This document shows, piece by piece, positions 51,325-60,649 of a stretch of 64,000 nt of DNA (its first letter is position 1; every line of letters begins with the position of its first letter). Position numbers and translations under genes: made by a program. Origin of the DNA: Pygmaiobacter massiliensis (GTDB lineage: Bacteria > Bacillota > Clostridia > Oscillospirales > Ruminococcaceae); contig JALFTI010000021.1 of the NCBI GenBank assembly GCA_022778585.1, positions 124,001-188,000 of the forward strand. The letters are read 5' to 3'. The notes under the pieces are model-generated. The model searched no databases, was not told where the DNA came from, and saw nothing but the letters and a program-made list of their open reading frames with translations.

Positions 51325-52701
51325 ATGTTAATCGCGACCTGGATTATTACATTTGTATTGATAGTGGGCTTGGGCGTTTACGCCGGTACTAAAATTGCAA
51401 ATGCCAGCCAGTGGTCCGGTGCAGACCGTTCGATGGGCATTTTTGCGGTAGGCGCCATGCTGGGTGCCTGGCAGATCGGCGGCATGAGCATTGTGGGCGC
51501 CGCACAGAACGGATATGTTATGGGGATTGCCGGCAGCTGGTATTCCATTGCCAACGGTCTTTACATACTGGCCATTGGTATACTGGCTAAACAGATGCGC
51601 CGCAACTTCCCCAGCGACGCACTGCCCGATTATTTGGAAAATCGCTACTCCACCCGGGTTGCCCGGCTGCAGTCGTATGTGTGGATTGTTTTCGGTTTAA
51701 TGTACATTCCCATTCAGCTGAAAACTGTGGCTTCCATTCTGCAGATTGTGCTGCCCGGCCTGAACACCCACCTGTGCATGTTCATTGGCGTTACCATTGC
51801 AGTGGCTTATACCGCTTTTGCAGGCATGAAGGGCGCTTCCATTGTGGGCCGGGTCGTCTGCGTGGCCACCTACATTCTGCTTGCCTGGTTCATTTTTGCA
51901 AACCTGGGCGATTTTGGCGGTTATTCCGGCCTGGTGAGCATGCTGCCGGAAGGCTATGACCAGATGAGCGCTATGCCCACCCAGCAGGTTGTTGCCTGGA
52001 TGATTGGCGGTATTTTGACCTCGATTGTGCTGCAGTCGGCTTTGCAGCCGGTTTTGGCCGCTAAGAGTGACAAGGCTGCCACCTGGGGCTGCGTGCTTGG
52101 CTATGTAATTGCCGGTCCCATCTGCATTCTCACCGCTATTATTGGTATGATGGCCCGCGCCAAAACCCCCGACCTGGGCGATGGCGCCACCGCATTTGCC
52201 TGGGCTATTAAGGATATGTCCTCGCCGGTTATGGCGGGCATTATCTTCGCGGTTATGACCATGATTATTGCCGCAACCCTGGCCACCATGATGATGGCTA
52301 CCGGCACCATTGTGACCAATGTGTACAAAAAGCAGATAAACCCCAAGGCCGACGACAAGGCTGTGCTGAAAGTTTCCCGCTGGGGCACTGTGGCGGTTGC
52401 GTACTTGTCTTTGCTGCTGGGCTTCTTTATCCCCTCTGCCCAGATGACCAACATGTTCCTGACCGTTAACTATGTGGTTACCGCTCCGTTCAGCTTCTCG
52501 GTGCTGGCCGGCCTGTTCTGGAAAAAGGCCAACGCCAAAGGCTCCTTCTTCAGCATTATCGCCGGTATTGTGGTGGCGCTGGGCTGGGTTGCCGCAGGGC
52601 TTAACGGTAAAATCAATGTGGTGTATCCCACCATTATCATTTGCTATGTGGTCGGTATTATTGTATCGCTGGCCACCAATAAAAGCAAAGAGGCGGCCTG
52701 A
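51325..52701 (+). CDS. Sodium:solute symporter family protein
   Basis: About 13 hydrophobic segments; SMGIFAVGAMLGAWQIGGMSIVGAAQNGYVMGIAGSWYSIANG; SSS-family pattern. Confidence 0.9.
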   Translation: MLIATWIITFVLIVGLGVYAGTKIANASQWSGADRSMGIFAVGAMLGAWQIGGMSIVGAAQNGYVMGIAGSWYSIANGLYILAIGILAKQMRRNFPSDALPDYLENRYSTRVARLQSYVWIVFGLMYIPIQLKTVASILQIVLPGLNTHLCMFIGVTIAVAYTAFAGMKGASIVGRVVCVATYILLAWFIFANLGDFGGYSGLVSMLPEGYDQMSAMPTQQVVAWMIGGILTSIVLQSALQPVLAAKSDKAATWGCVLGYVIAGPICILTAIIGMMARAKTPDLGDGATAFAWAIKDMSSPVMAGIIFAVMTMIIAATLATMMMATGTIVTNVYKKQINPKADDKAVLKVSRWGTVAVAYLSLLLGFFIPSAQMTNMFLTVNYVVTAPFSFSVLAGLFWKKANAKGSFFSIIAGIVVALGWVAAGLNGKINVVYPTIIICYVVGIIVSLATNKSKEAA

Positions 52702-52876
52702 CGGCTGCAAAAGCCTGAAAAAGGCATAACCCGGGGCGCACAGTACTAAGCGCCGGATTAGAAACTGCCATACTTAAAATTTTGCATAGGTTTAACTCAA
52801 ATGCACAAAGCAAGGCGGCCACCGCAGCCGCTTTTGCTTTGCGCAGGCAGCAAAACCACAGAAGGAGTGAAAAATT

Positions 52877-54604
52877 ATGCCCAACAGACCTTATTTGGGA
52901 CGCACGGTGGACGACACAATTGCCATGTACAAACCCCATGTTTCCGGCAGCAAGGGCGCGGTAAGCGCCAATAACCCCCTGGCCGCAAAAGCCGGCCTGG
53001 AAATGCTTGCAGCCGGCGGCAACGCGTTTGACGCTGCCTGTGCCATCAGCCTGGTGCTGGGTGTGGTGGAACCCTACCACAGCGGCATTGGCGGTGGATG
53101 CTTCCATGTGTTTTACGACAAAAAGTCCGATTCCTGCCATGCGGTGGACGCCCGCGGCGTAGCGCCGATTAACGCCTACCAGGATATGATGCTGGATGAA
53201 AACGGCGAGGTGGATTTGAACCTGACCGAGTTTTCGGGCCGTTCGGTGGCGGTGCCGGCGCTTTACCGGGCCATGGATAACCTGTTGAAAAAATACGGCA
53301 CCATGACTTGGGAGCAGGTTTCGGCGCCGGCCATTAAGCTGGCTCGGGAAGGGTTTCCCTGCTCGTTTGCATATGCCCGCATTAGCAATACGCCCGAAGC
53401 CGAGCACAACAAGGCCGAGTATGAGGGCTTTGCCGAACTGTACTTAAATAACGGCAATCCCCGCCAATTTGGCGAACTGGTAAAGAACCCGGATCTGGCC
53501 GACACCATGGAAGCGGTGGCCAAAAACGGGGTGGATTGGTTCTACAATGGCCCGGTGGCCGACGAGATTGTAAAGCAGGTAAACAAATACAAAGGCCTTT
53601 TGTGCAAAGAGGACCTGGTAAACTGCGCCCCGAAGGAGCGCACCCCGGTGAAGGGAACCTACCGCGGATATGACATTATCTCCATGAGCCCGCCCTCCTC
53701 CGGCGGCACCCATGTGATTCAGATGCTGAACATTCTGGAAAACTTTGACCTGGCAAAGATGGGCTTCCATTCGGCCGACGCCACCCATGTAATTGCCGAG
53801 ACCATGAAGATGATGTTTGCCGACCGTTCGGTGGCTATGGGCGACCCGGACTTTGTGGATGTAAATGTGGAAAAGTTGACCAGCAAGGAGTATGCAAAGC
53901 AGCTGGCCGCCAAAATTGATATGAACAAAGCCCAGGAGTATGCCCCCACCGAAGGGATTGAGGCCAAGGAATACCGCGGCTGCACCGCAAACTTTACGGT
54001 GATGGACCAGTACGGCAATATGCTCTCGCAAACCCAGACCATCCGCAACTGGTGGGGCTGCGGGGTGGCCATTCCCGGCCGCGGCTTTGTGATGAACAAC
54101 ACCATGGCCGACTTCAGCGCAAAGGCCGGCGTGCGCACCACCCAGGGCCTTGCCTACGGTATGGCCAACGCCATCCGCCCGGGTAAAACCCCCTTGTCCA
54201 GCATGTCGCCCAGCCTGGTTATGAAGGACGGCAAGCCGTTTTTGACGGTGGGCGCGGCCGGCGGCCCCCGCATTATTACCAGCACCCTACAGCTGATTAT
54301 CAACAGCATTGATTACAATATGATGATGGATTCGGCGGTGAAGCACCCGCATATGTGCTGCCTGACGCTGGGTCAGGGGCTGGAACTGGAGGAGGGCTTC
54401 TCGCCCGACACCGTGAAGCTTTTGCAACAGCGCGGCCACCAGGTGAAACAGACCGGAGATTTTGGCGTGCTTTTGGTTATGCCCAACGGCATTCGGTATG
54501 AAGACGGCCAGTTCTTCCCGGGAGGCACCAGCCGGGTGGACGGCGGCGGCGGTGCGCTGACCGAATACGGCACCATGGCAATTGACGGTTTGTGCTTTGT
54601 ATAA
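52877..54604 (+). CDS. ggt: Gamma-glutamyltransferase
   Basis: LAAKAGLEMLAAGGNAFDAACAISLVLGVVEPYHSGIGGGCFHVFYD; PPSSGGTHVIQMLNILENFDL; C-terminal GGPRIIT; catalytic-like CTANFTVMDQYGN region. Confidence 0.9.
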   Translation: MPNRPYLGRTVDDTIAMYKPHVSGSKGAVSANNPLAAKAGLEMLAAGGNAFDAACAISLVLGVVEPYHSGIGGGCFHVFYDKKSDSCHAVDARGVAPINAYQDMMLDENGEVDLNLTEFSGRSVAVPALYRAMDNLLKKYGTMTWEQVSAPAIKLAREGFPCSFAYARISNTPEAEHNKAEYEGFAELYLNNGNPRQFGELVKNPDLADTMEAVAKNGVDWFYNGPVADEIVKQVNKYKGLLCKEDLVNCAPKERTPVKGTYRGYDIISMSPPSSGGTHVIQMLNILENFDLAKMGFHSADATHVIAETMKMMFADRSVAMGDPDFVDVNVEKLTSKEYAKQLAAKIDMNKAQEYAPTEGIEAKEYRGCTANFTVMDQYGNMLSQTQTIRNWWGCGVAIPGRGFVMNNTMADFSAKAGVRTTQGLAYGMANAIRPGKTPLSSMSPSLVMKDGKPFLTVGAAGGPRIITSTLQLIINSIDYNMMMDSAVKHPHMCCLTLGQGLELEEGFSPDTVKLLQQRGHQVKQTGDFGVLLVMPNGIRYEDGQFFPGGTSRVDGGGGALTEYGTMAIDGLCFV

Positions 54605-54638
54605 CCTTTAAAAGGCTGTGCGGGCTTTAGCCGGCAGA

Positions 54639-54675
54639 AAAAAGCGGGGAGCACCGTAAGGTGCCCCCGCTTTTT
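54639..54675 (+). terminator. Rho-independent terminator
   Basis: AAAAAAGCGGGGAGCACCGTAAGGTGCCCCCGCTTTTTG. Confidence 0.8.
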
Positions 54676-55308
54676 GGTTTGTAAATATATTGAAAGCAAA
54701 ACAGCGGAAAACGCCTGCCCCAAAGCCCCCTTGCTAAACGGAAAAACAAAGCTTTTGCCGGCTTGGCCATACAAAAAGGCCCAAAGCGGCCAAAAGCCCA
54801 AAGCATCCATTTGAAAGCAAAGGCCGTTTGCAAAAAAGCCCCGTTCATCTGCCGGGTAGCCAAAAACCGGCAGGCAAGGGAAAAAACAAAAGGCGGTTTA
54901 AAAACGGGCCGTTTGTGCTGTACAGCGTTTTTTGGGCAGGTTGGTGCAAAGTGTTTGGTATTTTGTGGAATTTTGTGCAGCCATATGATATAATAACCGC
55001 ACAGTGACCCTGATAATTTTTATTTTTGTGCCGGGCCTGGCGCCCCTTTGGGGCAGCCGAAACTTTTGGCAGATTATACATGCCGGCAGCGCCGGTGTGG
55101 TACCATATTGGCAGAGAACGGTTTGACTTTGACGGCATTATGCTGCCAAAATGGTTTGGGGCAGAGAAAAACAAAAAAGTGGCCGGGCCGTTTGGACGAA
55201 AGGGCCGGAATGCTTTGCCGGGGCGGCCGGGCGGTGAGACCAAAAAACGGGCTGTTTTGGAAGGGCAGCCCAAACAGCGGCGTTTGCCTAAAGAAAGGGG
55301 GCCTTTTT

Positions 55309-56082
55309 ATGCTGCAGGAGCGGCGCAGTAAGATTATTGACAAAATCCAGCAGGACAATGTGGTCAAGGTCAGCGAGCTGATGGAGGAATTTGGCGTATC
55401 GATCGAGACCATTCGGCGAGATTTGGAATACCTGGAAAAGCACGATTATTTAAAAAGGGTATACGGCGGCGCGGTGCTGCGGGGGCTGAATACCCAGGAA
55501 CCCTCCTACGAGCGGCGGGAAATTGCCCACGAGGCGGAAAAAAAGGCCATTGCTGCCCGGGCGGCCGAGCTTGTGGCGGATGGCGACACTATTTTTGTGG
55601 ATGTGGGCACCACCACGCTGGAGACGGTGCGCCAGCTGAAGGGCAAGCGGGACCTGACGGTTATTACCAATTCCACCCTGGCGGCGCAGGCGGCGGTGGA
55701 AAACCCGTTCAGCCGGGTGATTCTTTTGGGCGGGGAAATCCGCCGGGGGGACCTTTCGGTTTCGGGATATTTGTGCGACAACAGCCTGGAAAACTTTTAC
55801 GCCAACAAGGCGCTGGTGGGGGCCGGCGGGCTTACGGTGGAAAATGGCGTGACCGACTACCACCTGGCGGAAGCCAACACCCGAAGGCTGATGATTTCCC
55901 ATGCTGACCAGGTTATTTTGGTGGCGGACGCCAGCAAGTTTGGCGTGGTTGCCATGAACCGGGTGTGCCCGCTTTCCAGTGTGAACATTCTGGTGACCGA
56001 CCAGGGCCTGCCGGAAAGCGAGGCGGAAAACTACCGCGCCCAGGGACTTGAGGTGCTGCAGGCTGCCCCGCCCGAGCGCTGA
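55309..56082 (+). CDS. DeoR/GlpR family transcriptional regulator
   Basis: RRSKIIDKIQQDNVVKVSELMEEFGVSIETIRRDLEYLEKHDYLKRVYGGAV; DeoR sensor domain DGDTIFVDVGTTT; AAAGGGGG RBS. Confidence 0.95.
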   Translation: MLQERRSKIIDKIQQDNVVKVSELMEEFGVSIETIRRDLEYLEKHDYLKRVYGGAVLRGLNTQEPSYERREIAHEAEKKAIAARAAELVADGDTIFVDVGTTTLETVRQLKGKRDLTVITNSTLAAQAAVENPFSRVILLGGEIRRGDLSVSGYLCDNSLENFYANKALVGAGGLTVENGVTDYHLAEANTRRLMISHADQVILVADASKFGVVAMNRVCPLSSVNILVTDQGLPESEAENYRAQGLEVLQAAPPER

Positions 56083-56191
56083 GGAAATTTGGGGATGCAA
56101 AAGCTGCCAAAGCCCTGGCAAAAGAATAAGCTTTGCCGGGCGCATTTGGGGCAAACTGGCCCAAAGCGCTGTTTGGTTTGTGTTTTAACGC

Positions 56192-56226
56192 AAAAAAGGG
56201 AGAGACCCGATGGTCTCTCCCTTTTT
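56192..56226. terminator. Bidirectional terminator between convergent genes
   Basis: AAAAAAGGGAGAGACCCGATGGTCTCTCCCTTTTT. Confidence 0.85.
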
Positions 56227-56248
56227 ATTTGGCAGAAAGGAAAGCCGG

Positions 56249-56671
56249 TTACCAGCCCATTACCTCGTGTACCTTTTTCTGCATGGCGGCCTTCTGCTCG
56301 TCGGTCATGTTGCGGTACTCGCTGTTGGTGGGGGGATCGCCCGCGTTGGAGTTTTCCACATACATCAGCTTGCAGTCCTTCGAAAGCAGGTTGTTGAACC
56401 ACAAACCCTGGGGCACATTGTAAATTTTGCCGCGCTCCAGCTTGGTAACCTGGATCTCGTCTTCGGGGTTGAAGCCGTCGCAGGACAGCAGGCAGGCTTC
56501 GCCTTCGATCAGCATGAACTGCTGGTCGGTGGTGTGGTGGATCTCCAGACGGTACACCTTTTCGGGGGTGTTGGCTTCGCGCCAGTTTTTAATGCTCAAA
56601 AGCCAAAGACCGTTGTTGTATACCTCGTCGATGCCTTCGCCTTCGTACTGGTAAGTAATAATCTCTTTCAT
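56249..56671 (-). CDS. Cupin-like small protein
   Basis: RLEIHHTTDQQFMLIEGEACLLSCDGFNPEDEIQVTKLERGKIYNVPQGLWFNNLLSKDCKLMYVEN. Confidence 0.65.
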   Translation of the reverse strand: MKEIITYQYEGEGIDEVYNNGLWLLSIKNWREANTPEKVYRLEIHHTTDQQFMLIEGEACLLSCDGFNPEDEIQVTKLERGKIYNVPQGLWFNNLLSKDCKLMYVENSNAGDPPTNSEYRNMTDEQKAAMQKKVHEVMGW

Positions 56672-56694
56672 GATAATAAACCTCCTTGAAGAAT

Positions 56695-57630
56695 TTATAA
56701 TCTCACGCTGTCACCCAGCGCTTGAGCCAATTCATCCATGGTGGGGTAGGCAGGAATGGTGCCCCACCGGGTGGTGGTATAGCTGGCAAACCGGCTGGCC
56801 CAGGCGCAGGCGTCCGGGACGGTAAGCCCTTTTACCAGGCAAACGATCATGGCCGACAAAAACGCGTCGCCGGCGCCGGTGGTATCCACCACCTGAACCG
56901 GTTGGGTCGGCCGGGTGAAAAAGCCGTCGGCGGTAAGCCCGCAGCAGCCGTCGGCGCCCAGGGTCATAATGACATTGGCGCACTGGAACAGCTTTTTTAC
57001 CTCTTCCACCAACTGGGCAAGCGGAAGCTCGTGCCAATCCGCCAGGCCCAGAATGCGCGCGGCCTCTACCTCGTTGATTACCAGAAAATCCACACAGGGC
57101 AAAGGTGCCAGCGGCGTTTTGGGAATGGGGCTGTAGTTTAAAACGGTGGTCATGCCAAGTTCTTTGGCTTTTTTAAGGCCGGCCAGCGTGAGCTCCTCAC
57201 GGATCTCAAAGCCGGTGGAGAAGAACTGGGCCGGGGCCAGGCGTTCCAGTTCGCGGCAGACCTCTTCGGGGGTGAGCGCCCGGCTGGAGCTTTCGCCGGT
57301 GACGATCAGGTTTTGGCCGCTGTCCTCAATTACCCGAATGCCCTGGCCGGTCATCACCTCGTCGGTGCGCAAAAGGCCAGAGGTATCCACACCGGCTTCC
57401 TTCATCCAGTTTTCGCCCCGGTCGCCGGCGGCGTCCTTGCCGGCCTTGCCAATAAAGGCGGGCCGAATGCCCAGCCGCCCCATGCAGATGCAGGAGTTGG
57501 GGCCTTTGCCGGCGTCGATGTTGGCCTTCCAGTCGTGCCCGCGCACCGTCTCGCCGGGGCGGGGCAGCTTATCTACCCGCACCGACATGCCGCCTCCCAG
57601 GTTATTCAGCACAATGACATCCAGTGCCAC
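56695..57630 (-). CDS. PfkB/ribokinase family carbohydrate kinase
   Basis: KGPNSCICMGRLGIRPAFIGKAGKDAAGD...VDTTGAGDAFLSAMIVCLVKGL. Confidence 0.95.
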   Translation of the reverse strand: MALDVIVLNNLGGGMSVRVDKLPRPGETVRGHDWKANIDAGKGPNSCICMGRLGIRPAFIGKAGKDAAGDRGENWMKEAGVDTSGLLRTDEVMTGQGIRVIEDSGQNLIVTGESSSRALTPEEVCRELERLAPAQFFSTGFEIREELTLAGLKKAKELGMTTVLNYSPIPKTPLAPLPCVDFLVINEVEAARILGLADWHELPLAQLVEEVKKLFQCANVIMTLGADGCCGLTADGFFTRPTQPVQVVDTTGAGDAFLSAMIVCLVKGLTVPDACAWASRFASYTTTRWGTIPAYPTMDELAQALGDSVRL

Positions 57631-57632
57631 GC

Positions 57633-58559
57633 TCAGCCCTCCCCTTTGCTGTTCTCGTTGGAGAGGATGATCTCCCCGTGGGACAGCGGGTGGTCGGCGG
57701 TGACCTTATCGCAGCAGATGGTCACTTCGGGAATGTACTGGGTGAACAGGGTGGCGGGGTATTCCAGCGTGGGCTGGCTGAACATCAGCACCCGGATGAC
57801 CGTCTGTTTCCACTTGCCGGTGGTGATCATGGCGACGCAGCGCTTGGCCGAGCACATAATGCCGAAACCGATGGTGACCATGTAGTGGTCGCACAAATCG
57901 TAGCAGCCGCCGAAGCTGCGCTCGCTTTTGGCAATGATATTGTCCGGGTTTTTGCGCACTACACGGGTTTTGCCATGGGCGTACTGGTCCACGGTAATGC
58001 GGTTTTCGTAGGGGGATTCGGGGCATTCGTTGCAGGCGACCAGGCCCTTGTAGCCAATGCCGGCCCAAACGGTGTCAATGCCGCCCAGCTTTTTGCACAT
58101 CTCATCGGGGTAATCCAAATCGCTTACCCGCGGGAAGATGCGGTGGTCTTCCGGCACATTCAGTTCCGGATCAATTTTGGCATAGAAACGGGCCAGCATA
58201 CGGCCTTCGCAGCTGTGGAAGTTGTTTTCCACCGGGAAGGGGCGGCATTCCCAGTCCAAAAGCTCGTCCATATGGAACACATACAGATTTTTCAGGCTGA
58301 TGCGCTCTTCATTTACCCGGCGGATAAAGGTTTTATACTGGTCTTCCGGGCCGGCGGGCAGAACCCATTTGGTAATCTTGCCGGCGGCGTTGTTGGCGAT
58401 CATCTCGTCGGCCATCATATTGCCGATGAGTTCAGCTACTTCCGCGCGGGAGTCTTTAATGATAATATTGGCGCGCCGGTCGGGCTGGTTTGCCAGCTCT
58501 TCCCGGGGAATCGAGCACCATTTTTGCATCTCTTCGCGGGAGATTTTGTATTCCATCAT
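57633..58559 (-). CDS. Glucosamine-6-phosphate deaminase/isomerase-like (NagB superfamily) protein
   Basis: VLPAGPEDQYKTFIRRVNEERISLKNLYVFHMDELLDW; NagB-like spacing, runs directly into the PfkB gene. Confidence 0.75.
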   Translation of the reverse strand: MMEYKISREEMQKWCSIPREELANQPDRRANIIIKDSRAEVAELIGNMMADEMIANNAAGKITKWVLPAGPEDQYKTFIRRVNEERISLKNLYVFHMDELLDWECRPFPVENNFHSCEGRMLARFYAKIDPELNVPEDHRIFPRVSDLDYPDEMCKKLGGIDTVWAGIGYKGLVACNECPESPYENRITVDQYAHGKTRVVRKNPDNIIAKSERSFGGCYDLCDHYMVTIGFGIMCSAKRCVAMITTGKWKQTVIRVLMFSQPTLEYPATLFTQYIPEVTICCDKVTADHPLSHGEIILSNENSKGEG

Positions 58560-58634
58560 ACGAATCGAACCTCCTTACAAATAAAAAACAGACAAATTGC
58601 AAAACACAAAGCGCGGCGAAGGAAAAAAGGTACG

Positions 58635-58650
58635 GTCGTTTTAAAACGAC
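58635..58650. promoter_or_regulatory. Perfect palindrome, candidate GntR operator in divergent intergenic region
   Basis: GTCGTTTTAAAACGAC flanked by GGTAC on both sides. Confidence 0.55.
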
Positions 58651-58826
58651 TGGTACTGCGCCGCGGTTTGTAAACAGAAGAAAAAACGGCGTGGCTATTG
58701 AAATAAGCGCTCCGGGCCGGTATAATAAAACTAACGATTAGACCGGACAGCGAACCGGTAAAATACCATACCAACAGCCCACATAAACAAACAATGGCAC
58801 GGTGCAGGAAAAGAGGTAGAAAGTAT

Positions 58827-59537
58827 ATGCTGAATGAGAACGACGCATCCCCGTTGTACCAGCAACTTACCGTGCAGCTACGGGCGGATATTCAAAACGG
58901 CAAATACCGCAGCGGAGAGAAAATTCCCACCGAGCTGGCGCTGAGCAAAATTTACAAGGTAAGCCGCGCCACCGTGCGCAGCGCGCTGGATCAGCTGGCC
59001 CAGGAAAAACTGGTAACCCGCAAGCAGGGCAAGGGGACCTTTGTGGCCACCCAAAAATTTAACCGCAACATTGCCATTAATACCAGCTTCAGCGAGGTGT
59101 GCGCCGCCAACGGCAAGGAGCCGGGCGCCCGGGTGCTGAAATGTATGATCGAACCCGCCAACGCCGAGGATATCCGGGATTTGAAGCTGAAGGAGGGCGA
59201 TTCGGTCATTGTATTGGAGCGCATCCGCTACGCCAGCGGGGTGCCGGTTTCGGTGGAAAGCAGCCGCATGCCCGAACAATTTTCCTTCCTTTTGCAGGAA
59301 AACATGAACGATGCTTCCCTGATTAAGGTATTAAAGGAAAAGTATTCGGTGGTGTTTTATCCGGGCAGCAAAGAGATTGAGCTGGCTTTCGCCACTCACG
59401 AGATCGCCAAGTACCTGGGCATTCGCCAGGGCTATCCGCTCATCTCCATTGCCTCGGTCAGCTGCGACTCGACCGGACGGCCTATCCACCGCAGCCAGCA
59501 GCTGGTGGTGGGGGATAAGTTTAAGTTTTACATTTAA
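58827..59537 (+). CDS. GntR family (HutC/UTRA type) transcriptional regulator
   Basis: PLYQQLTVQLRADIQNGKYRSGEKIPTELALSKIYKVSRATVRSALDQLAQEKLVTRKQGKGTFVA plus UTRA domain. Confidence 0.95.
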   Translation: MLNENDASPLYQQLTVQLRADIQNGKYRSGEKIPTELALSKIYKVSRATVRSALDQLAQEKLVTRKQGKGTFVATQKFNRNIAINTSFSEVCAANGKEPGARVLKCMIEPANAEDIRDLKLKEGDSVIVLERIRYASGVPVSVESSRMPEQFSFLLQENMNDASLIKVLKEKYSVVFYPGSKEIELAFATHEIAKYLGIRQGYPLISIASVSCDSTGRPIHRSQQLVVGDKFKFYI

Positions 59538-59580
59538 ACGCCCTGCTTTTGCCGCAAATACCCACACCGCAAAAGAAAAG

Positions 59581-59612
59581 AAAAACACGGCGCCGCCGGG
59601 CGCCGTGTTTTT
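59581..59612. terminator. Terminator between convergent genes
   Basis: AAAAACACGGCGCCGCCGGGCGCCGTGTTTTTT. Confidence 0.85.
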
Positions 59613-59733
59613 TACTTTGCCCGGTTTTATGCCTGCCAAAACGACAGCGCCCAGCACAGCACCCAGGCTGTGTTCGGCGCCGCCGTTTTGGCGGCTTTTT
59701 TATGAAAAACAAGCAATACGGGGCTTTTTTGCC

Positions 59734-60567
59734 TTAAGCGCCAATCCAGGATTTAAATGCGGCAATCGAGCGGCGGTCTGCCTCTTCGGGGTGCATGAAG
59801 TACCGCCGGTCGGCAATCTCCATCGACAAATAGCCCTGATAGCCGGCTTTGTCCAGCATGCCGACCCACTGCTGCAGCGGCAGATTGCCGTCGCCAAGGG
59901 CCAAATGGCCGCCCGGGGTGCCGTCCACCAGATGCACATGCACCAAATCGTCGCCCAAAGTATCAATATAATCCTGTACGGTCTCGTTTACCAGGCCCAC
60001 CTGGCAGGTATCCAGCATGGCTTTAAAGTTGGGCGAAGCAATGGCATCCACCGCTTTTTTCAGGTCGGCGGCGGTGTTCATCAGGTTGGAGCTGATGGGG
60101 GACAGGTGCTCCAGCGCCAGAATAACGCCGCAGCTTTCTGCCTTTTTGGCAAGCTTCGCAAGCGAGTCCATCGACCAGCTGAGCGCTTCCTCCCGCGGCT
60201 GGTCCAGGCAGCCCCAGCCCGGGGTGACCAGCATTTTTTCAATGCCTACTTCGGAGGCAATTTCAATGGCACGCTCCTCAAAGGCCATGCTGCGCTGGCG
60301 GATCTGCTGGTCGGGCGAGGCGATGTTTACCGGGTAAACCACCGTTTCCGGGGTATAGCAGATCGCCTTTAAGCCGCGGTCGGCCAGCTGCTTTTTGCAT
60401 TTTTGAATCAGGGCGTTGTCGCAGTCCTCCACATGCATGTGGGGCATGGCGGCCCAGATTTCGCAGTTTTTCAGGCCGTTTTCGGCCACCTTGTCCAGGT
60501 AGTATTCAAAGCTGTACCGGGCATAGTGGCAGTTCATGGCGGAAAGTTGATTCATCGAAAGAGACAT
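59734..60567 (-). CDS. Sugar phosphate isomerase/epimerase (AP endonuclease family 2 TIM barrel)
   Basis: VHLVDGTPGGHLALGDGNLPLQQWVGMLDKAGYQGYLSMEI; ALEHLSPISSNLMNTAADLKKAVDAIASPNFKAMLDTCQV. Confidence 0.88.
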   Translation of the reverse strand: MSLSMNQLSAMNCHYARYSFEYYLDKVAENGLKNCEIWAAMPHMHVEDCDNALIQKCKKQLADRGLKAICYTPETVVYPVNIASPDQQIRQRSMAFEERAIEIASEVGIEKMLVTPGWGCLDQPREEALSWSMDSLAKLAKKAESCGVILALEHLSPISSNLMNTAADLKKAVDAIASPNFKAMLDTCQVGLVNETVQDYIDTLGDDLVHVHLVDGTPGGHLALGDGNLPLQQWVGMLDKAGYQGYLSMEIADRRYFMHPEEADRRSIAAFKSWIGA

Positions 60568-60649
60568 ACAAAAAACCTCCTGTTTTTTCTGCTGCACACG
60601 CAGCAGAGCTTTTCAAAAATAGGCCTATCGTAACAAGCACGCCGCCCTT

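Noticed and set aside
51697-52710. 337-aa minus-strand ORF opposite the sodium symporter
   Set aside because: His/Gly/Asn-rich shadow ORF with no domain; symporter is clear
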